From Bostrychus sinensis (lineage: Eukaryota; Chordata; Actinopteri; Gobiiformes; Eleotridae), in contig CM036255.1 in assembly GCA_020698575.1 (NCBI GenBank), positions 516,501 through 580,500 of the forward strand: a stretch of 64,000 nt of DNA. The letters are read 5' to 3'. Below are positions 54,305 to 64,000 of the stretch, piece by piece. The translations under genes and the position numbers were made by a program. Under the pieces are notes generated by a model that was not told where the DNA came from, did not search any database, and worked only from the letters and a program-made list of their open reading frames with translations. The first letter of the stretch is position 1, and each line of letters starts with the position of its first letter.

Positions 54305-55441
54305 AATATTTATTTATTTATTTTTATTTATTTATTAGTTTATTTGACAGGGACAATGTGCAAATACATTAAAGATGCTTTACGCCAGATTATAGCTGAA
54401 GCTAGTTTCCATCTGTAGTTCCTGAGCAGGTGAGAAATACCACATAAGCATATACAATACAAGCAATATAAACAAAACACATTCACACGCTGTGACTATG
54501 AATTATTACACAATAAAATTATACATTAAAATCTCACTAAGACCACATCATACCTGTTACAATTCTTAATGCCGACACTGCTGATTTTCCAATAGTAATT
54601 TCTTGACATTAAATGAAAAGTTTTTCATGTCAGAGGAAAGTTTCAGACTCTGTGGGAGTTTATTCCATTCTTTAATGGCTTTGAAGGAGAAAGCTGTCTG
54701 TGAGAAAGCAGAACTCCGCTTAGGTAATCTGCAGTCATTTTGACTTGTGGACCTGGAGGTCCTGACTGTTTGTTCAGAGCAGAGCTGCACACATTTTTCC
54801 AGTGGAGGAGGCGCTGCATTATTTAAGATTTTAAAGATTAATCGCACATTTGAATAGGTAATTAAATTGTCAAAATTTAGCATGTTGTGTTGTGCAAATA
54901 TTGGACAATGATGATATTGCAGTGGCTTTTTGTCCAATATTTTAACAGCTTGATTATATAAGGACTTTAGAGGTTTTGTTGTTGTCTCACATGCTTGAGA
55001 CCAACAAGATATACAATAATTAATGTGAAATAATCATTGCATCAAGGTACACTTTTGCAGCATCATAGGTCAATTTGTTTCGAATATTTCTAAACACAGA
55101 CAGACTATATTTTAAAGTATTAGAAACTTTTTTAACATGCTATTTAAAACAAAAAATTGGATCCAGAACAACTCCTAAATATTTGAATTCTTCTACTGTT
55201 TTGATTTGACTCTTATTTATGTATAAACATGGAAACGAGGACTTCTGTTTTTGTGTCTTAGTAAAATACATTGCCACCGTTTTGTTTGTGTTCAGAGTGA
55301 GAGAAGCAGATTGTAGCCAGTGTGAGATGTTTTGCATAACATTAGTTAGTTTTTTTGCCACACTGGTCGCATCACTCCCATGTACATAGACAACGGTATC
55401 GACCGCATACATTTGTATGTCCACATCACCACATAATAAAG
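54305..55441 (-). mobile_element. LINE B, 3' fragment nested in LINE A
   Basis: Minus strand. It starts at the RT catalytic region and ends in TTGTCCCTGTCAAATAAAC and an AAATAAAT tail (54305-54340). Its sequence interrupts LINE A directly after the ANYFNNFF codons. Confidence 0.8.
54566..55441 (-). pseudogene. LINE B reverse transcriptase C-terminal part
   Basis: Minus strand: VDIQMYAVDTVVYVHG (YAVD in place of YADD) at about 55420, ISHWLQSASLTLNTNKTVAM, YFTKTQKQKSSFPCL, VEEFKYLGVVLDP (~55165), then stops and KVSNTLKYSLSVFRNIRNKL. After a shift come ILDKKPLQYHHCPIFAQHNM, VRLIFKILNNAAPPPLEKCV and AFSFKAIKEWNKLPQSLKLS. The upstream RT motifs and endonuclease are absent, because it was 5'-truncated on insertion. 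The catalytic box is mutated. Confidence 0.8.
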
Positions 55442-56793
55442 AAGTTATTAAAATAATTGGCAATATCAGCAGGTTTAGTTAAAAACTTGTCATAAATTTC
55501 AATAAGAGCAGGATAATTATTTTTAGATCTTCCAAGTATATTATTAAAAACCTGCCACAGTCTCTTAACATCATGCCTTGAATTGTACATTTTATTTAAA
55601 TAATATGATTTTTTCTTCTGTTTGTTAATTTTTGTTACTGTGTTTCTGAGTTTACGGTATTTTCCCCACAAGTTTGGATCACCAGTTTTTACAGCAGCTT
55701 GCTTTAATTCATCCTGATGGGCCATACAGGTTTTTAGTTCTTTATCAAGCCATGGTGCCATGGTCTTTTTGACAGTAGTTTTCTTTAATGGTGCATGTTT
55801 GTCAGCTACCTTCTGAAGCATCTCTGTAAACATATTTAAAGCAGAGTTTGTGTGTTTTTCAGAATAAATAATGTCCCAATTTAGTGACTTAATGTCAGAG
55901 ATAAATCTTTCTGGACAGAAAGATTTATAAGATCTATGTAATATAATTCTATGTCCTGCCTTAGGTACTCTCACTCTTCTGAACAGAACAATGATTATGA
56001 CTTGGACATTACACCTGCTGTGTTCAGAGTAATTCTAGTTGGTACGTTGAAGATTTGAGATAGATTCCAAATATTCAAAGTTGTGACTAATTTTTCTTTC
56101 AGAGCACAAGATGACAACCAATCAATGTTAAAATCACCCAGTAGGTACATTTCTCTATTTTCATCAGTCACATTCATAAGCATAGCACATATATCATCCG
56201 TGTATTGCACAGTGGAGCTAGGAGGTCGGTAACAACAGCCAACAATTATTGGTTTAATGTGAGGGAGTTGAATCTGAAGCCAAGTTATTTCAACAGATGA
56301 AACCATCAGATCATATCTAATTTTAGCAGAGATGTTAGTTTACACATAAATAGCTACTCCTCCCCTATACCTATTTCTGTAATTTCTAAAAAACATTATA
56401 GCCAATTACAGCTATCTCAGAGTCATTTATAGATCTGTCTAAGTGAGTTTCAGATAAAGCTAATTATATTAAAATTATTAGTGTTGATTAAATTAGATAA
56501 ATCCTGAACTTTATTGGGCAAGCTACATATATTGAAATGAGCGATTCGTAAAGTCTTTGCAGTTGGCACAGCTGTGGCTGTTGTGCTCTTTTACTCTCTT
56601 GTACTCAAACTTCATTTCCTTGCACTTGGCACAGCACTGCTCCGTGCTGCGCTGAAAACCAGCCTCTGACTTCCACTGCGAAACCACCTGGAAAACCTTA
56701 TCGTTACGCATTACTCCATCCAAATCCGCTAAAATCCTAAATACTCTGTACTTCCTCATTGGTCCAGGGCTGAACAAATCGCACAGATGCCAT

Positions 56794-58162
56794 ATTTAAA
56801 TTCAGTCTCTCTGTATTATTTTTGCTGTGGACATTTAAAAGTGCTGCTGTATATGAGTATGTGTGTGTATTTCGGTGCACATCATCTGACGCATAATGGC
56901 TTGCCAATTGATGCTTGGGGGTGTGTTTGCTCCATCTACCCCTAACCGTTCTAGACTGCTTAACCAAGCTGGATCCCATCGGAGAAGAGTGCCACAAGTA
57001 GAACCATTTGGACCACTTTTTGGGAACATTTTGGAATGCTTTGGGAAGTGGAAATACCCCCAAACTGACCCATCCTGGGTTGCTAAAACCTACCAGCCCC
57101 CATAAAATTGGTCTAGTTACACCCATTAAAGGGAGCCATAAATTCCTCTCTAAAACTGAGGGATTTTTTTTCTATGGGAAAAGGACATGCCACAGATGGG
57201 CCTGTAGCAGTGTCTCACTGTGAGACAGAGCGCTGCCCAGTCCTGTCCACCGTGCACACAGGTTCAGGTTTTCGCACAGAGACAAATCGTTTGGATCTTA
57301 TAATCATGCGACCTTCTTTCTCTTGGGCTGGAGTGTTTACTGAGTATGCAGAGGGTGTTGTAGGTGGTGTATGACTGTGCATGTGCAGCTGTATTTGTCT
57401 AAGTACTTCTTGCATTATAATATTTGTGCCTGTCTCTCGTAACATAGGACATATAAGTAGTGGGTTGAGTGACACAGAGGTGTGATTTTTTTTGTCCCTT
57501 TAAAAGGCTGGCAGTGCACTGACGCGTGACCCCGGTACCAGCTATGTCTGTCCTCTAACCCGCTCCTGTCCCATCAGAGCTGATACACACACCTCTGCCT
57601 GCTCGCTCCTGCCCCTTCACCCTCAGTATCGTCCCAGACAAATGGACGGATGGCAGCTGAATGATGAAGTTATCGGTCAGACTGTGCTTTGGTCTCACAG
57701 CCTCAGCTCACTTCAGTCTCACCACACTGCTCCAACACTCTCAAACTATGTACTGAGTGCTGAGCATTTATAGAGCCAACAAGAAACAATAAGAGACATT
57801 TTCTGATAAACTACAAAACATATAATTTAATCTGAAAAAAAATAAAGAGGCATGGTTAGAGATATGGTAATCACTGATAAGGTGATTAAATTATCTATGT
57901 TTTAAGAATCTGGTAACAAATACAAAAAAAAAAAAAAAATCTGATAAAAACCAATATACAATGCATTGTTGTCAGCCTACTGTGTAAATATTTTTATTCC
58001 AGGGATTTTCACTGTTGCAGTCAGTGGAGCATAACAGTGTCTGTGAAAGTCACGTTTGGAGAGATGACGTTGCCACCGCTTCGATGGGGATGTGTCATTT
58101 TGGTGTATACAGATTATGGACTTCAGTTTACAGATATATACAGAGCTCCTGGTTATGGATAT
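56794..58162. other. Unannotated stretch
   Basis: Upstream side of the Myb/SANT pseudogene; its element end was not located. 57490-57660 is GC-richer without a conserved frame. Confidence 0.35.
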
Positions 58163-58285
58163 GAATCACCAGAAGAAGAGCAGCAGCCACAGACACCAGT
58201 AGACACCAGAAGAAGAGCGTGAGCTGCAGACACCATCACGGACCATAAGAAGAGCGTGAGCTGCAGACACCATCACGGACCATAA
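58163..58285 (+). repeat. Minisatellite Z, block 1
   Basis: Units of 37 bases, AAGAAGAGCGTGAGCTGCAG plus ACACCATCACGGACCAT, appear twice without change (about 58211-58284), preceded by diverged units with GAAGAAGAGCAGCAGCCACA. Related blocks lie at 60676-60840 and 62703-62950. Confidence 0.85.
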
Positions 58286-60675
58286 GAAGAGTGTTATCTC
58301 CGTGTAAATCCTGAGACTCACAGTATTCATCGGGGAATTACTTTCCTCTGTGAAGAATGTGCTGATGAAATCAATCAAATCTCAGAAGAGCTAGAGTTAG
58401 CTGTGAGGGTGTTGGTGGGAGCCTCTCCCTCTGCTTATCTTTAACTCTGATCGTGTGGTGAATGCATGCTGACCTTTCCTCAGTGCATACGTGTACGGCC
58501 CACAGACTCATTTACATAGGCTACACAAATCATTAATGTCATTGACACTTCACACTTAGGCTACCACAAAGACAAGCAACTTGTGACAAAGCTATGAATA
58601 TCTAACAGCTTATCTAAATCATAGAACGGGTAAAGCAAAATAAATACATGTGATGAGCAGAGTGACTGAGAATAGACTTTATTTAGAGCTGTGTGGTGGG
58701 GACGGAAACCTTTAAGAACATTAAGAACCGTTTTCAGATGTTTATATTGTAATGTTTGTGCATGTCTCTGATGATAAACTAGTAACAAGTGCTCTATGAA
58801 GTGTACTTTAAATTTACATGGCTTATTTTTTATGACATATTTTCTTGAATGTAAGATTTACACTCAGTATTACTGAATTTGAAAAGCATAGCTAAAGTGT
58901 ATGATCAGGGTAATAGGGTTTGAAAATTTTGTCATTTAATCAACCATTTAGAGTCAAACGGGGCTCACAAATGCTGTCCCAAAACACAGGCCACCATAAG
59001 CCCCTGCCAACAGCTCCAAGAGAAACCTATAGACTACAGAAGGTCTGGGGTCCAGACCTGTGACCTCTGCTGCTCGGGACATGTTCACGACTATCCATTT
59101 CACGCTTCATTTTCAGCTATAAAATCTCAACATTGTGTAGGCTACATATATATGTACCCCTAACCATCTACAGTCACATTCCTATATCAAGCCCTCCTGG
59201 GCTGAGATGGTGCCGACATCGTGTTTTTCTCCATAAAAAATTAGCATTAATGCAATAATAAAATTTGAGGAATTTCTATTGCGTCACAGCGCACTGACAA
59301 ACGGAGCAGAAACAAGGCTGTGTCTAAGGTTGTCTTTAAAATCAAAAGACGCTACCTAGTCAGCCTCTGTCTGCAGCTGACTGAAGCAAAGCAAAAGCCC
59401 ATACCTTCCACAGTGGATGTCCAAAGAATGGAGGTGAGTGAAGCGCCGTGCTCCCGCTGCCTTCTCTCGGCCGTTCCTTTTAACGCGTCATCAATGAAAA
59501 AAAAAAAACTTTTCTTCATACAGATCCATGAAATTCTCCGTATAAGTCAGCCAACAGCTTTGAGCGCCATGACTTTGGCCGTTTCATGTGCGGAGGTAAT
59601 GTCCGTATGCGCGGGGAAGAGAGAGGCATTTGCTGTATGGAGCTGTACGGAGCTGTGCGGAGCGGCGTGGGGCCGGTGTGGAGCGGTGCTGAGCGGTGCT
59701 GAGCGCTGACAGTCACTGGCTGCTGATCCACACAGACCAACACACGGCTGTGCTCGCTCCTCCTCACCGTGTGTCGTCTACGCGCGTAAAAGACACACGC
59801 AGCGAAAGAGGCGGGACATACATCCAACCAGAGCCCAGTCCGGATCAGAACATCACAACGACACTGTCACGAGTCTTATTCCCACGATGCACAGCGTTAA
59901 ATCACAGCGCTTTAATTTCAACGCCTCCTTCACTGTCCGCTGTCAAACCTAAATTGCGCCATTGATTTGTTCACACAAATGAATTAGTCCCTGGCCTCCG
60001 AGAATGAATTAAACTGAAACACATTTGTTGTGGTCAAAAACAAAATTAAAACCACATGGGGTAAGTTACACCACTAAAATGTAGGCCTATATTAAAGCCT
60101 TTGTGGACATGGGTCTAGATTATAGACTATTGGGTTACTGAGGAGTCCTTCCTTTAAAAACTACAAGAGATTGATAGCCGAAAAATATACACAGGCTTCA
60201 GGTCAGGGAGGTCACACCTTCAACAGAAGACATGCTCCACATGATCTGCTGGATGTGTGTAGCTGTTCATCCATCTATACAAAATGTTTTTACTCCATTT
60301 CAATTTAATTAGGCTACACTTTAGGGCTGTTGTCATGGTAACACACTTGTAGATAAGGGTGGGTCATCTTTTTTGTCTGTATGCTTCAAATGTCATTTGT
60401 CTGTCCCACATCACTGTTCAATAGACATAATAATGTTGAGGTCACCAACGTGCAGATAGGTGTATGAGAATGATGCTGCATTTCATCACTTGTCCTCAAA
60501 GTCAGGGTTTTTAAGTTCAGAGATGTAAATGTCAATTGGAACACTCTCAAGGTTGTAATTCCAACTCGGAAAGTTGGTCTAACCCCAACAACCCCAAGTT
60601 TGAAACAATGATATGAATGGATATAAATCTTTGCCCACTAACAGGAGCCATTACCCCACACGCTTCTACAAACAC
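58286..60675. other. Unannotated stretch
   Basis: 59320-59709 is an open frame of 129 codons on the plus strand in GC-rich DNA (MSKVVFKIKRRYLVSLCLQL). It has no recognisable domain, and its end is a short GGAGCTGTGCGGAGC-type repeat, so I do not call it a gene. Confidence 0.35.
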
Positions 60676-60840
60676 AGAGGTAAGCCCAGAAGAAGAATAT
60701 TACAGACACCAGCATGCTTCTGAAGAGCGTGAGCCACAGACACCAGCATGCACCAGAAGAAGACAGTGAGCTGCAGACACCAGAAAAACATGCACCAGGA
60801 GAAGAACATGAGCTGCAGACACCTGAATCTCTTGTGAGCA
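60676..60840 (+). repeat. Minisatellite Z, block 2
   Basis: Four to five diverged units of GAAGAAGAACATGAGCTGCA plus GACACCAGAAAAACATGCAC. Translation in one frame gives EEHELQTPE-like text. Confidence 0.85.
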
Positions 60841-60852
60841 ATTAAGAGACAT

Positions 60853-62440
60853 TATTCTGCAATGCAATCCTGTCAAAATATCAGTTAGGCTTCAGAAAAA
60901 AACACAGCACCATCACAGCTGCAATGAAGGTGATAAATGATATCATTGTTGCTCTTGACAAGAAACAATATTGCGCATCACTTTACTTCAACTAAAATTA
61001 GTTCTCACTGCTGAATTTACCAAGCTTATGTTATTTTCTAATTGTAAGAAGATGCCTCATACAATCCCCACAGTGTCCACTCTTGAGGGAAAGAACATAG
61101 AGGTAGTTCATGAGTGTAAATACCTTGGTGTATTCAAGGGCGTAACTTGGGGTGCAATATTGGGGGGGGGGGGGGGGGGGGGTTAAACTCGCTGCCTTTT
61201 TTTTTTTTTTTTTTACGCATTGAATCATGTACTTTTGTAAAAGGAGTATGCTAATTTGGCGTTTCTAGTATTTGAAATGCATCATTATGATACTTACATT
61301 GATACTGTGATTTACTTAGCTTCAGCTATGTACTAGGCTAGTGTCAGTGTCAGTGTTAGCACAACAGCAAGGCTGATTAGTAAATAATGCCATCTCCCCA
61401 CTTACTTAAATTAGCATTCAGTGGTAAATTGATATTAGTTCTGCACACAGCACATATTCCAGTGGCAGCCTCCTTAGCTTTACCTCACACTGGCAATTTA
61501 GTTAAATCATCAGCTAACGACACAATACGACTGTTTACCTCCTCTTGGGCAGTACTTTTTTTCTTTATCGTTGGGGCTGGTGTTGACCAACTCTGTAAAA
61601 CTGCTGACTGGCTCTTTGGTGCTCTTTTCATAATAGCACAGGTTAGAGACAGCCAACTATCACCGCTACAACACCAGAGACTGAGCCACACACAGCAAGC
61701 AGCGAATGCTCAGGAGAGACAGTGGACTGGGCCGTACCAAGTATTCTGCACGGGGAGGAATGAATACAGAAAATCGATAAGGTATTCATGCAAGATAATT
61801 TATATTTGCATTCATTGCAATGATGTAATTATTGGGGGGGTTAGATTGGCTCAACCTGATTTTTGGGGGGGTCATAACCCCCCCTAACCCCCCTGGAAAT
61901 TACGCGCCTGGGTGTATTAATTGATGGCTCCCTCGCTTTTAAACCACATGTGGAGAATCTTGCCAAGAAACTGAGACTAAAATTGGGTTTTTATATTTGA
62001 AATAGCTGTGAAGCTGTGTTTTTTGTTTGAAGTAAAAAAGCGACTTGTTGCTGTGACTTTCTTATCTGTGTTGGATTATGGAGATCTGTTTTATATGAAT
62101 GATTCAGCTCAATGTCTTCAAATGGTTGACACTGTTTATCATGCTTCTCTGAGGTTCATTACTATATGTAAAGCAATGATACATCACTGTGAGTTGTACT
62201 CTCGAGTGGGATGGCCTGCCCTGGCCACTCAAAGGACGAGTCATTGGTACATTTTCCTTTTGTAAGGAAATGCTTGGACTACTGCCGGACCTACATCTGT
62301 ACCTTACTGTCACAGAGAAGAGCTGATTCTTATTCTCTTTGTTTACAAGATCATGTGTTGCTCTCTGTTCCATTTGCTCGCACTGAACTGGGCAAAAAGG
62401 CTTTTGTCTACTTTGCATCTTATGCATGGAATGCGTTGTA
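60853..62440 (+). pseudogene. L2/CR1-type reverse transcriptase remnant
   Basis: Landmarks are AILSKYQLGFRKKHSTITAA, MKVINDIIVALDKKQYCAS, then a deletion that removes the catalytic YADD region and joins to LTAEFTKLMLFSNCKKMPHT. STLEGKNIEVVHECKYLGV follows (61075-61133, cut by the hAT insertion) and, after 61910, LIDGSLAFKPHVENLAKKLR, KLGFYI. In shifted frames come VLDYGDLFYMNDSAQCL and ARTELGKKAFVYFASYAWNA at the C-terminus. The text is close to the LINE at 18355-19379 (YKYLGLWIDSSLSF, KLRVKLGF). It cannot encode a working RT. Confidence 0.75.
61135..61910. mobile_element. 776-bp hAT MITE with perfect 8-bp duplication
   Basis: Left end CAAGGGCGTAACTTGG, right end (inverted) CAGGCGCGTAATTTCCAGGG. 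GGTGTATT occurs exactly at 61127-61134 and 61911-61918. The G-runs inside each end (61150-61182 and 61834-61890) are typical of a common fish family with CAGGGGCGTAACTA-like ends. Confidence 0.95.
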
Positions 62441-62702
62441 GAAAGACTGGAACTTATCTGAGTTGATTTTCTTGAATGCTTTTAAATCTAAACTGAGAGT
62501 TCTAGAGATCAACTCCACAGCATGCACATGTTTTTCAAAATCAGTTTGTCTCTTCCTGTTATCTTGTCACTGTGAAATTATGTAGATGTATTTTGTATTT
62601 GCTGCTGCCTCTTGGCCAGGACTTTCTAGTCCAAAAAAATGTTTTTAATCTCAGTGGGACTTTCCTGGTTAAATAAAGGTTAAATAAAAAATAAATAAAT
62701 AA

Positions 62703-62950
62703 AAAAACAGAAGAAGAACATGAGCCACAGACACCAGAAAAACATGCACCAGTAGAGTATGAGCAGTAGATATCAGAAAACCTTGCACCAGGAGAAGAAC
62801 ATGAGATGCCAACACCAGAATAACTTGCACCAGAAGAAGAACATGAGCTGCAGACACCAGCACACACCAGCGCGTGAGCTGCAAACATCAGATTGGAACA
62901 GAAGAAGAATGTGTGGTGTAGACACCAGCACATACCAAAAGAAGAGTGTT
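62703..62950 (+). repeat. Minisatellite Z, block 3
   Basis: Six or so diverged units with AGAAGAACATGAGCYRCAGA and CACCAGAAAAACATGCACCA. It is continuous with block 2 if the LINE is removed. Confidence 0.85.
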
Positions 62951-63084
62951 TGAAATTCCATAATGGCTGCACCCTACATTCCATAAACAAGCAACAAATT
63001 TACAGTAACTAATATAATATTTATAATGCTTGTGTTATTTTCCAAAGAGTTGTCCACTATTGTTATTGTTGTCCCACCACTACT

Positions 63085-64000
63085 ACGACCTGTCTGTCAA
63101 CATGTGGTTCCTCTACAGTCCAACTTCTGTCTGTGAACATGTGGTCCTCTACAGTCCAACTTCTGTCTGTGAACATGTGGTCCTCTACAGTCCAACCTCT
63201 GTCTGTGAACATGTGGTCCTCTACAGTCCAACCTCTGTCTGTGAACATGTGGTCCATCTACAGTCCAACCTCTGTCTGTGAACATGTGGTCCTCTACAGT
63301 CCAACTTCTGTCTGTGAACGTGTGGTCCACTACAGTCCAACTTCTGTCTGTGAACATGTGGTCCACTACAGTCCAACTTCTGTCTGTGAACATGTGGTCC
63401 ACTACAGTCCAACTTCTGTCTGTGAACATGTGGTCCACTACAGTCCAACTTCTGTCTGTGAACATGTGGTCCACTACAGTCCAACCTCTGTCTGTGAACA
63501 TGTGGTCCTCTACAGTCCAACTTCTGTCGGTGAACATGTGGTCCACTACAGTCCAACTTCTGTCTGTGAACATGTGGTCCACTACAGTCCAACCTCTGTC
63601 TGTGAACATGTGGTCCTCTACAGTCCAACTTCTGTCTGTGAACATGTGGTCCACTACAGTCCAACCTCTGTCTGTGAACATGTGGTCCTCTACAGTCCAA
63701 CTTCTGTCTGTGAACATGTGGTCCACTACAGTCCAACCTCTGTCTGTGAACATGTGGTCCTCTACAGTCCAACTTCTGTCTGTGAACATGTGGTCCACTA
63801 CAGTCCAACCTCTGTCTGTGAACATGTGGTCCTCTACAGTCCAACTTCTGTCTGTGAACATGTGGTCCACTACAGTCCAACTTCTGTCGGTGAACGTGTG
63901 GTCCACTACAGTCCAACTTCTGTCTGTGAACATGTGGTCCACTACAGTCCAACCTCTGTCTGTGAACATGTGGTCCTCTACAGTCCAACTTCTGTCTGTG
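63085..64000 (+). repeat. 36-bp minisatellite with 72-bp higher-order units, runs off the window
   Basis: The unit is CCAACTTCTGTCTGTGAACA plus TGTGGTCCTCTACAGT, 36 bases. About 25 copies are present. Two linked variants occur (CCAACCT with GGTCCTCT, CCAACTT with GGTCCACT) and alternate strictly through the middle of the array. Long frames on the minus strand (MFTDRSWTVVDH units) result from the period being a multiple of three. Not called a gene. Confidence 0.97.

Larger units (their letters stand above)
52578..56540 (-). pseudogene. LINE A endonuclease and reverse transcriptase, broken
   Basis: Minus strand, 5' to 3'. Endonuclease: HFNICSLPNKVQDLSNLI, then stops, YRNRYRGG-like text, IKPIIVGCCYRPPSS and YLLGDFNIDWLS (GDFN catalytic motif, about 56140-56160). 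Linker: HAPLKKTTVKKTMAPWLDKE, LWGKYRKLRNTVTKINKQKK, IANYFNNFF (to 55443). After LINE B: YKRFGLDYLDGKLINYMSDY, QAWKVAKVIPIPKNNKIAF, RPISILPVLSKIMERLVFSQ, GAVLLDFSAAFDVIDHGLLL (53710-53650), CGVPQGSCLGPLLFSIFTND, ASITMYADDSTLYKS (YADD, about 53440), GLVLNTGKTKYIILGS, then a shift and VLTQLDYCSVIWSCAPKKDI, LQLMQNKTARLALNC and YRAATQWNRLPCSLKES at the C-terminus. It has several stops and one large insertion but is nearly complete from the endonuclease on. Confidence 0.85.
52537..56551 (-). mobile_element. LINE A (CR1/L2-type group), minus strand, containing LINE B
   Basis: AGTCTTTG flanks the element at 52529-52536 and 56552-56559. The 5' boundary lies directly before LRIAHFNICSLPNKVQD, the start of the endonuclease domain. 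The 3' end is an AAATAAAC tail (52537-52565) after TAATGGGGATCC. A second LINE (54305-55441) is inserted between the endonuclease-RT linker and the RT. Without it the element is about 2.9 kb. Confidence 0.88.
52440..56793 (-). pseudogene. PIF/Harbinger-type Myb/SANT-like protein gene, split by a LINE
   Basis: Harbinger-type elements encode a Myb/SANT-like DNA-binding protein beside the transposase. On the minus strand ATG 56793 opens MASVRFVQPWTNEEVQSI (first helix with the conserved W). After a shift near 56740 come VFRILADLDGVMRNDKVFQV, SQWKSEAGFQRSTEQCCAKC and KEMKFEYKRVKEHNSHSC, the third-helix region of this domain family (F..V...L...G..RT..QCR.K.K.LK.EY...K..N..SG). The frame is then cut at 56552 by a LINE and resumes after it at 52536 as RWFDAMVDIRKL, matching the usual WFDAMD block, with a stop in the preceding codon, before TGA at 52440. 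The eight bases AGTCTTTG (plus strand) are present on both sides of the LINE. Confidence 0.75.
60850..62700 (+). mobile_element. L2/CR1-type LINE, 5'-truncated, containing a hAT element
   Basis: RT text begins at about 60853 and the 3' end is CTCAGTGGGACTTTCCTGGT plus TAAATAAAGG and AAATAAAT tails (62650-62700). It lies between blocks 2 and 3 of minisatellite Z and is split by the hAT element at 61135-61910. Confidence 0.8.

Noticed and set aside
59320..59709. 129-codon frame in GC-rich DNA
   Set aside because: The composition is explained by GC content and a short tandem repeat. No domain or splice structure supports a gene, though transcript data could change this.
63097..63988. Open frames of 255 and 290 codons on the minus strand
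   Set aside because: They are products of the 36-base tandem repeat, with no non-repeat domain, start context or other coding signal.

Overview
This window looks like repeat-dense teleost fish DNA, either intergenic or from a large intron. The evidence is the repeat content: Rex3-like (RTE) and Rex1-like (CR1 clade) LINEs, teleost L2-type LINEs, L1/Tx1-type LINEs, a Tc1 family ending CACTGCTCAAAAAAAT, many short hAT elements with CAGGGG-type ends, TTAA-flanked elements, a tRNA-derived SINE, a BEL/Pao LTR-element remnant and several minisatellites. No intact host protein-coding gene is visible. Most long open frames are decayed transposon genes or minisatellite translations. The best candidate for a non-transposon gene is a short two-exon reading frame on the minus strand at 42865-43574.

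Layout. 1-5 kb: Rex3-like 3' fragment with a GATG tail, a dispersed repeat (second copy at 47.3 kb), a 398-bp MITE with a perfect 9-bp target duplication, a SINE with a perfect 11-bp duplication, an R4/Dong-like fragment and a partial hAT element. 5.5-12.5 kb: minisatellites and a 4.16-kb composite hAT element (6341-10499) that has swallowed a Tc1 element and an L2-type LINE. 13-19.4 kb: L2 3' end, a palindrome cluster at the head of an L1-type LINE, the L1 interrupted by a Rex3-like LINE, then a LINE carrying a 2A-like NPGP motif. 19.4-28 kb: TTAA-flanked elements, BED-finger transposase scraps and a broken L1. 29.3-32 kb: a 2.7-kb, 39-bp minisatellite. 34.4-39 kb: gag-like remnant, Rex1-like LINE, second CR1-type LINE ending in a TATC array. 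39.8-44.2 kb: hAT elements, one inserted in the terminal repeat of a Tc1 element; a MITE beside the candidate gene; a TTAA-element end. 45-49.7 kb: BEL/Pao remnant and a hAT inside a hAT. 52.4-56.8 kb: a Harbinger-type Myb/SANT gene split by a LINE that itself contains another LINE. 58-64 kb: three blocks of one coding-like minisatellite, a LINE containing a hAT element, and a 36-bp minisatellite with 72-bp higher-order structure running off the end of the window.

The insertions record a relative chronology, because many are bounded by recognisable target-site duplications. Every coding remnant except perhaps the small spliced gene has stops, frameshifts or deletions, so none is likely to act now. 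All family assignments rest on remembered protein and terminal-sequence features; no database search was run.
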